Shown: positions 13,748 through 16,269 of the stretch, one piece after another
How positions within the stretch are numbered: the first letter of the stretch is position 1
Layout: each line of letters opens with the position of its first letter
Source: CAIVND01 sp035532075
GTDB lineage: Bacteria > Actinomycetota > Acidimicrobiia > Acidimicrobiales > Bog-793
Length of the DNA stretch: 16,269 nucleotides
Assembly: GCA_035532075.1 (NCBI GenBank)
Contig: DATKRV010000062.1
Coordinates: 1 to 16,269 of the forward strand
Direction: 5' to 3'
Notes under the pieces: generated by a model
Database searches by the model: none
Told to the model about the DNA's origin: nothing
What the model saw: only the letters and a program-made list of their open reading frames with translations
Translations under genes and position numbers: made by a program

Positions 13748-14512
13748 TCAAAGGCCCTTTTCGACGACCTGACTGTAATAGGTCCAAACGCCGCCGACTT
13801 TTGGCGTGTGCTCTCTCATCGGCTCGACAAAATGCGGAATCTCCGCAAGTGGTGGACGACTCGACATCTCTGTGACATTTTCCGGCGGAATCGAGCGATG
13901 GTTGGGTCCCGCGGCACAGTAGGCATACCAGTTCATCCGTGCCTGCTCTTCGAGCCAGAGCATGTTCATCACCGACTGTTCGAGCGAAGAGCCCGTCGTG
14001 GTCGCTCCGTGACCCTCGAGCAAGATTGCCGGTCCACCATCTAACAGGGCAGCGACCTCCATCCCCTCTTCGTCGGTAAGGATCGTCTTCATATGCGGAT
14101 AGACCGGGATCGGATTCGAAACGAGATCGGATCCAACCTGGCACATCGGCATCAGCCTCGCCTGCAAGACGCTCATCACCACCGAGAACTGGGGGTGCAC
14201 ATGGGTCACCGAGATGATGTTCGGATACATCTTGTAGATCGAAGAGTGCATCTTGACCTCAAAACACTGCGTGGAGTTCGGCGGACCCTCGATCTTGTTG
14301 CCCTCCAGGTCACAGACGATCATCTGCTCTGGCCGCATTGCGGCGAGCGCGTCGATCTCATATCCGCGTCCTTTGACGATGAATCGGTCTGGATCCTGTG
14401 GAACCCGCATGCTCGAATGACCAAGAGAGGCATGTACCCCCGTTGCGAGACCGACCTCGGCAAGGATGCGGTTGGCAATGCACACCTCGTACTTCACATC
14501 TTCGAAGCTCAT
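13748..14512 (-). CDS. Class II aldolase/adducin family protein B, possible aromatic decarboxylase
   Basis: A 254-aa class II aldolase-fold protein, same length as paralogue A (5744-6508) but clearly diverged. The metal site is complete: H104 and H106 (THVHP) and H168 (EGHGATTTGSS), with E85 in the place of the catalytic Glu, 19 residues before H104 exactly as in A. The N-terminal HASLGHSSMRVP (27-38) replaces HAALGHVSYRIP. ATG at 14512 has AGGGGGAG 6 nt upstream. It is the first gene of the minus-strand block and shares a 132-bp divergent upstream region with the MFS gene at 14645. Alternatives are a sugar-phosphate or hydroxy-acid aldolase; with this context an aromatic or ring-opened substrate is more likely. 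Confidence 0.83.
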   Translation of the reverse strand: MSFEDVKYEVCIANRILAEVGLATGVHASLGHSSMRVPQDPDRFIVKGRGYEIDALAAMRPEQMIVCDLEGNKIEGPPNSTQCFEVKMHSSIYKMYPNIISVTHVHPQFSVVMSVLQARLMPMCQVGSDLVSNPIPVYPHMKTILTDEEGMEVAALLDGGPAILLEGHGATTTGSSLEQSVMNMLWLEEQARMNWYAYCAAGPNHRSIPPENVTEMSSRPPLAEIPHFVEPMREHTPKVGGVWTYYSQVVEKGL

Positions 14513-14606
14513 CGAAAACTCCCCCTAGGAAAAAGACCGACTCGGACGATCTTGTCTGCATCGTAGTAAGTGCGCATCTTCGCCGTAGAGACTTCCTCCG
14601 CGCACG

Positions 14607-14635
14607 TTGCTCGAATGGGTGCGCGTCGCTAACGT
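14607..14635 (+). promoter_or_regulatory. Promoter for a probably leaderless MFS gene
   Basis: TTGCTC (14607-14612) and TAACGT (14630-14635) are separated by exactly 17 bp, and the ATG lies 9 nt past the -10 box. That spacing places the transcription start at or next to the start codon. No Shine-Dalgarno sequence is seen before the ATG. The -35 hexamer is the same as in the promoter at 5304-5332. Confidence 0.45.
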
Positions 14636-14644
14636 CAGCACGTC

Positions 14645-15907
14645 ATGGATCGCTCAAGGTACCTCGTCGACATCTCTCCGATGCGCCGATTCCGCGACTT
14701 TCGAAGGCTCTGGTTTGGACTCGTTCTCGCTCAGATCGGTGCGCAACTTGGCATCGTCGCGGCGAGCTATCAGGTGTACCGCATCACCGGATCCTCGCTC
14801 GATGTGGGATTCATCAGCCTCGTACAGCTGTTGCCATCGCTCTTTGGATACGCGATCGGCGGATCGATCGCCGACGCGATGGACCGCAAGAGGCTGCTCA
14901 TCATCACCGAAACATCGATGGCCCTTTGCACCGCGGGTCTTGCAATCAATGCGATGGGACATCGACCGTCTCTTGTGATGATCTTTCTCCTCGCCGGGCT
15001 CAGCGCTGGATTTGGCGGGGTTGACGCTCCAACGCGCTCTGCGATGCTCATGGCAACGGTGGATCGTGACTCATTTGTCGCGGCAAACACACTGCGCCAG
15101 CTGATGATCCAGGTGGCCGTCATCGTCGGTCCCGCAATCAGTGGCCTGTTGCTCGCACCGATCGGTACTGCCGGCGTCTATTGGCTCAATACCGGCGCCT
15201 TCGCGCTCACCGCGTTTGGCATCACGACCCTCAATGCATCACCCCCAGCTGGCGGGGGAACTCGCTTTGGCTGGTCCTCGATCTCCGAAGGCTTCGCATT
15301 CCTCCATGGCCGACAGGCGCTCCAGGCATGTTTCATCGCCGACTTGAATGCAACCATCCTCGGCATGCCAACCTCGCTCTTTCCTGCCCTTGGTCTGATC
15401 CGTTTCCACGGCGGTCCAAGCGCGGTCGGATTTCTCTACGCCGCACCCGGTGTCGGCGCACTGGCCGCAACCGTGATCTCTGGATGGACGAATCGCATCC
15501 ATCGTCCCGGTCGCGCGGTCGTGATCGCGATCGCGATCTGGGGTATCGCGATCACCGCCTTTGGATTGATTCCCGACCTCGCGCCTGCGCTCGTGTTTCT
15601 CGGTATCGCTGGCGCCGCCGATGTCATCTCCGCAGTCTTTCGTGGCGCAATCGTGCAGCTCGAGGCTCCCGATGAACTGCGTGGCCGGATATCGGCGATT
15701 CAGCTCGCGGTCGTCAGCAGCGGTCCGCGCCTTGGCAACCTCGAGGCAGGTGGTATCGCGCAGGCGTTTTCTGATCAGGTATCCGTCATCAGTGGCGGAC
15801 TCGGAGCGCTGTTTGGCATCGTTGTCATCTCGAGACTCATGCCCCGGTTCCTGAGTTATGAGATCTCGCGCACCGAGACCAACGTCGACTCAGGAAAGAC
15901 CGGTTAG
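14645..15907 (+). CDS. MFS transporter, EntS-like (MFS_3) type
   Basis: A 420-aa integral membrane protein with about 12 hydrophobic segments. It has the MFS_3 pattern: RDFRRLWFGLVLAQIGAQL at the first helix, motif A-like GGSIADAMDRKRLL after helix 2, and DAPTRSAMLMATVDRD with NTLRQLMIQVA near helix 4-5. Members of this group (EntS and relatives) export siderophores or other small molecules. ATG at 14645 is the only candidate: an in-frame TAA at 14630-14632 closes the frame upstream. No ribosome-binding site is visible, but a good promoter sits close by, so it is likely leaderless. It is divergent from the catabolic block and convergent with the MaoC-like gene 42 bp downstream. Substrate unknown; a shared control region suggests it may serve the same pathway. 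Confidence 0.87.
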   Translation: MDRSRYLVDISPMRRFRDFRRLWFGLVLAQIGAQLGIVAASYQVYRITGSSLDVGFISLVQLLPSLFGYAIGGSIADAMDRKRLLIITETSMALCTAGLAINAMGHRPSLVMIFLLAGLSAGFGGVDAPTRSAMLMATVDRDSFVAANTLRQLMIQVAVIVGPAISGLLLAPIGTAGVYWLNTGAFALTAFGITTLNASPPAGGGTRFGWSSISEGFAFLHGRQALQACFIADLNATILGMPTSLFPALGLIRFHGGPSAVGFLYAAPGVGALAATVISGWTNRIHRPGRAVVIAIAIWGIAITAFGLIPDLAPALVFLGIAGAADVISAVFRGAIVQLEAPDELRGRISAIQLAVVSSGPRLGNLEAGGIAQAFSDQVSVISGGLGALFGIVVISRLMPRFLSYEISRTETNVDSGKTG

Positions 15908-15949
15908 GCCGCGTTCATCGCGAGCTGTCGTCTCGAGCCGCTCACCGGG

Positions 15950-16269
15950 TCAGCCCCTTGGAGCGAGGTCGGGCTCGACCTGGTCGATCTTTGGTCCACA
16001 TCCCCGGCGATAGACCATCAGTGTGCGACGGAAGGTGATCACCACGGTGCCGTGTTGATTGAATCCAGTTGTCGCCACCGTGACAATCCCGACCTCAGGT
16101 CGCGAGTTGCTGGGTCGCAACGAGATGACCTCTGAAAGAGAGTAGATGGTGTCTCCGGCAAAGACGGGCGCGGGAAGCCGGACCTCGTCCCAACCGAGGT
16201 TCGCGAACACATTCTGACTGACGTCGGTGACACTCTGGCCCGTGACCAGTGCAAGCGTGAAGGTCGAAT
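15950..16269 (-). CDS. MaoC-like dehydratase, C-terminal part (cut by window edge)
   Basis: The frame runs off the right edge, so the N-terminus and start are not visible; about 106 residues are present (reading in from 16267). It shows the MaoC/hot-dog pattern LALVTGQSVTDVSQN, FANLGWDEVRLPAPVFAGDTI, SRPEVGIVTV and the final strand FRRTLMVYRR. The catalytic Asp/His of the hydratase helix would lie upstream, outside the window. Family members hydrate enoyl-CoA or mesaconyl-type CoA esters. It converges on the MFS gene with 42 bp between stops. Whether it belongs to the aromatic pathway cannot be told. Confidence 0.8.
   Translation of the reverse strand, partial: STFTLALVTGQSVTDVSQNVFANLGWDEVRLPAPVFAGDTIYSLSEVISLRPSNSRPEVGIVTVATTGFNQHGTVVITFRRTLMVYRRGCGPKIDQVEPDLAPRG

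Noticed and set aside
15521..15555. 11-bp inverted repeat GTGATCGCGAT / ATCGCGATCAC inside the EntS-like MFS gene
   Set aside because: It encodes a hydrophobic helix of alternating Val/Ile/Ala (GTG ATC GCG ATC GCG ATC), so the symmetry follows from repeated ATC-GCG codons.

Overview
The window looks like a bacterial chromosome segment of roughly 55-60% G+C, with strong purine-rich Shine-Dalgarno sites (AGGAGG-type) and frequent GTG/TTG starts. Protein character (Flp-type pilin, DHA2 and EntS-like MFS carriers, MaoC-like dehydratase, class II aldolases) suits an actinobacterium. An acidophilic Acidimicrobiia-type host is only a guess from general look; no rRNA or marker gene is present to prove it.

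Layout. 1-2250 (plus strand): an orphan Flp/Fap-type pilin (178-387) with a strong hairpin in its leader, a 17-bp palindrome behind it, then a repeat-containing, highly charged coiled-coil protein (783-1838) and about 400 bp with no convincing gene. 2251-14512 (minus strand): one long block of twelve genes, read from right to left as class II aldolase/decarboxylase B, a single-chain EtfB-EtfA flavoprotein, two tandem RraA/LigK-like proteins, an extended SDR (epimerase-like), a clear rho-independent terminator, a DHA2 MFS carrier, a 4,5-dihydroxyphthalate-decarboxylase-like protein, class II aldolase/decarboxylase A, a 0.57-kb regulatory gap with a good promoter, two cupin proteins, an unrecognised 111-aa protein, and a LigC-type dehydrogenase. 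14645-15907 (plus): a divergent EntS-like MFS carrier, probably leaderless. 15950-16269 (minus): the C-terminal part of a MaoC-like dehydratase cut by the window edge.

How it may work. LigC (4-carboxy-2-hydroxymuconate semialdehyde dehydrogenase) and RraA/LigK-type aldolases belong to the protocatechuate 4,5-cleavage route, and a dihydroxyphthalate decarboxylase feeds that route from phthalate. The class II aldolase family includes 3,4-dihydroxyphthalate decarboxylases. The block is therefore best read as an island for an aromatic (poly)carboxylic acid, with import by MFS carriers. What is missing is notable: no LigAB extradiol dioxygenase, no ring hydroxylase, no LigI or LigJ homologue and no regulator gene lie in the window. 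The promoter-driven cupin pair plus the unknown 111-aa protein next to LigC are the most attractive candidates for a non-LigAB ring-cleavage or related step; that is inference only.
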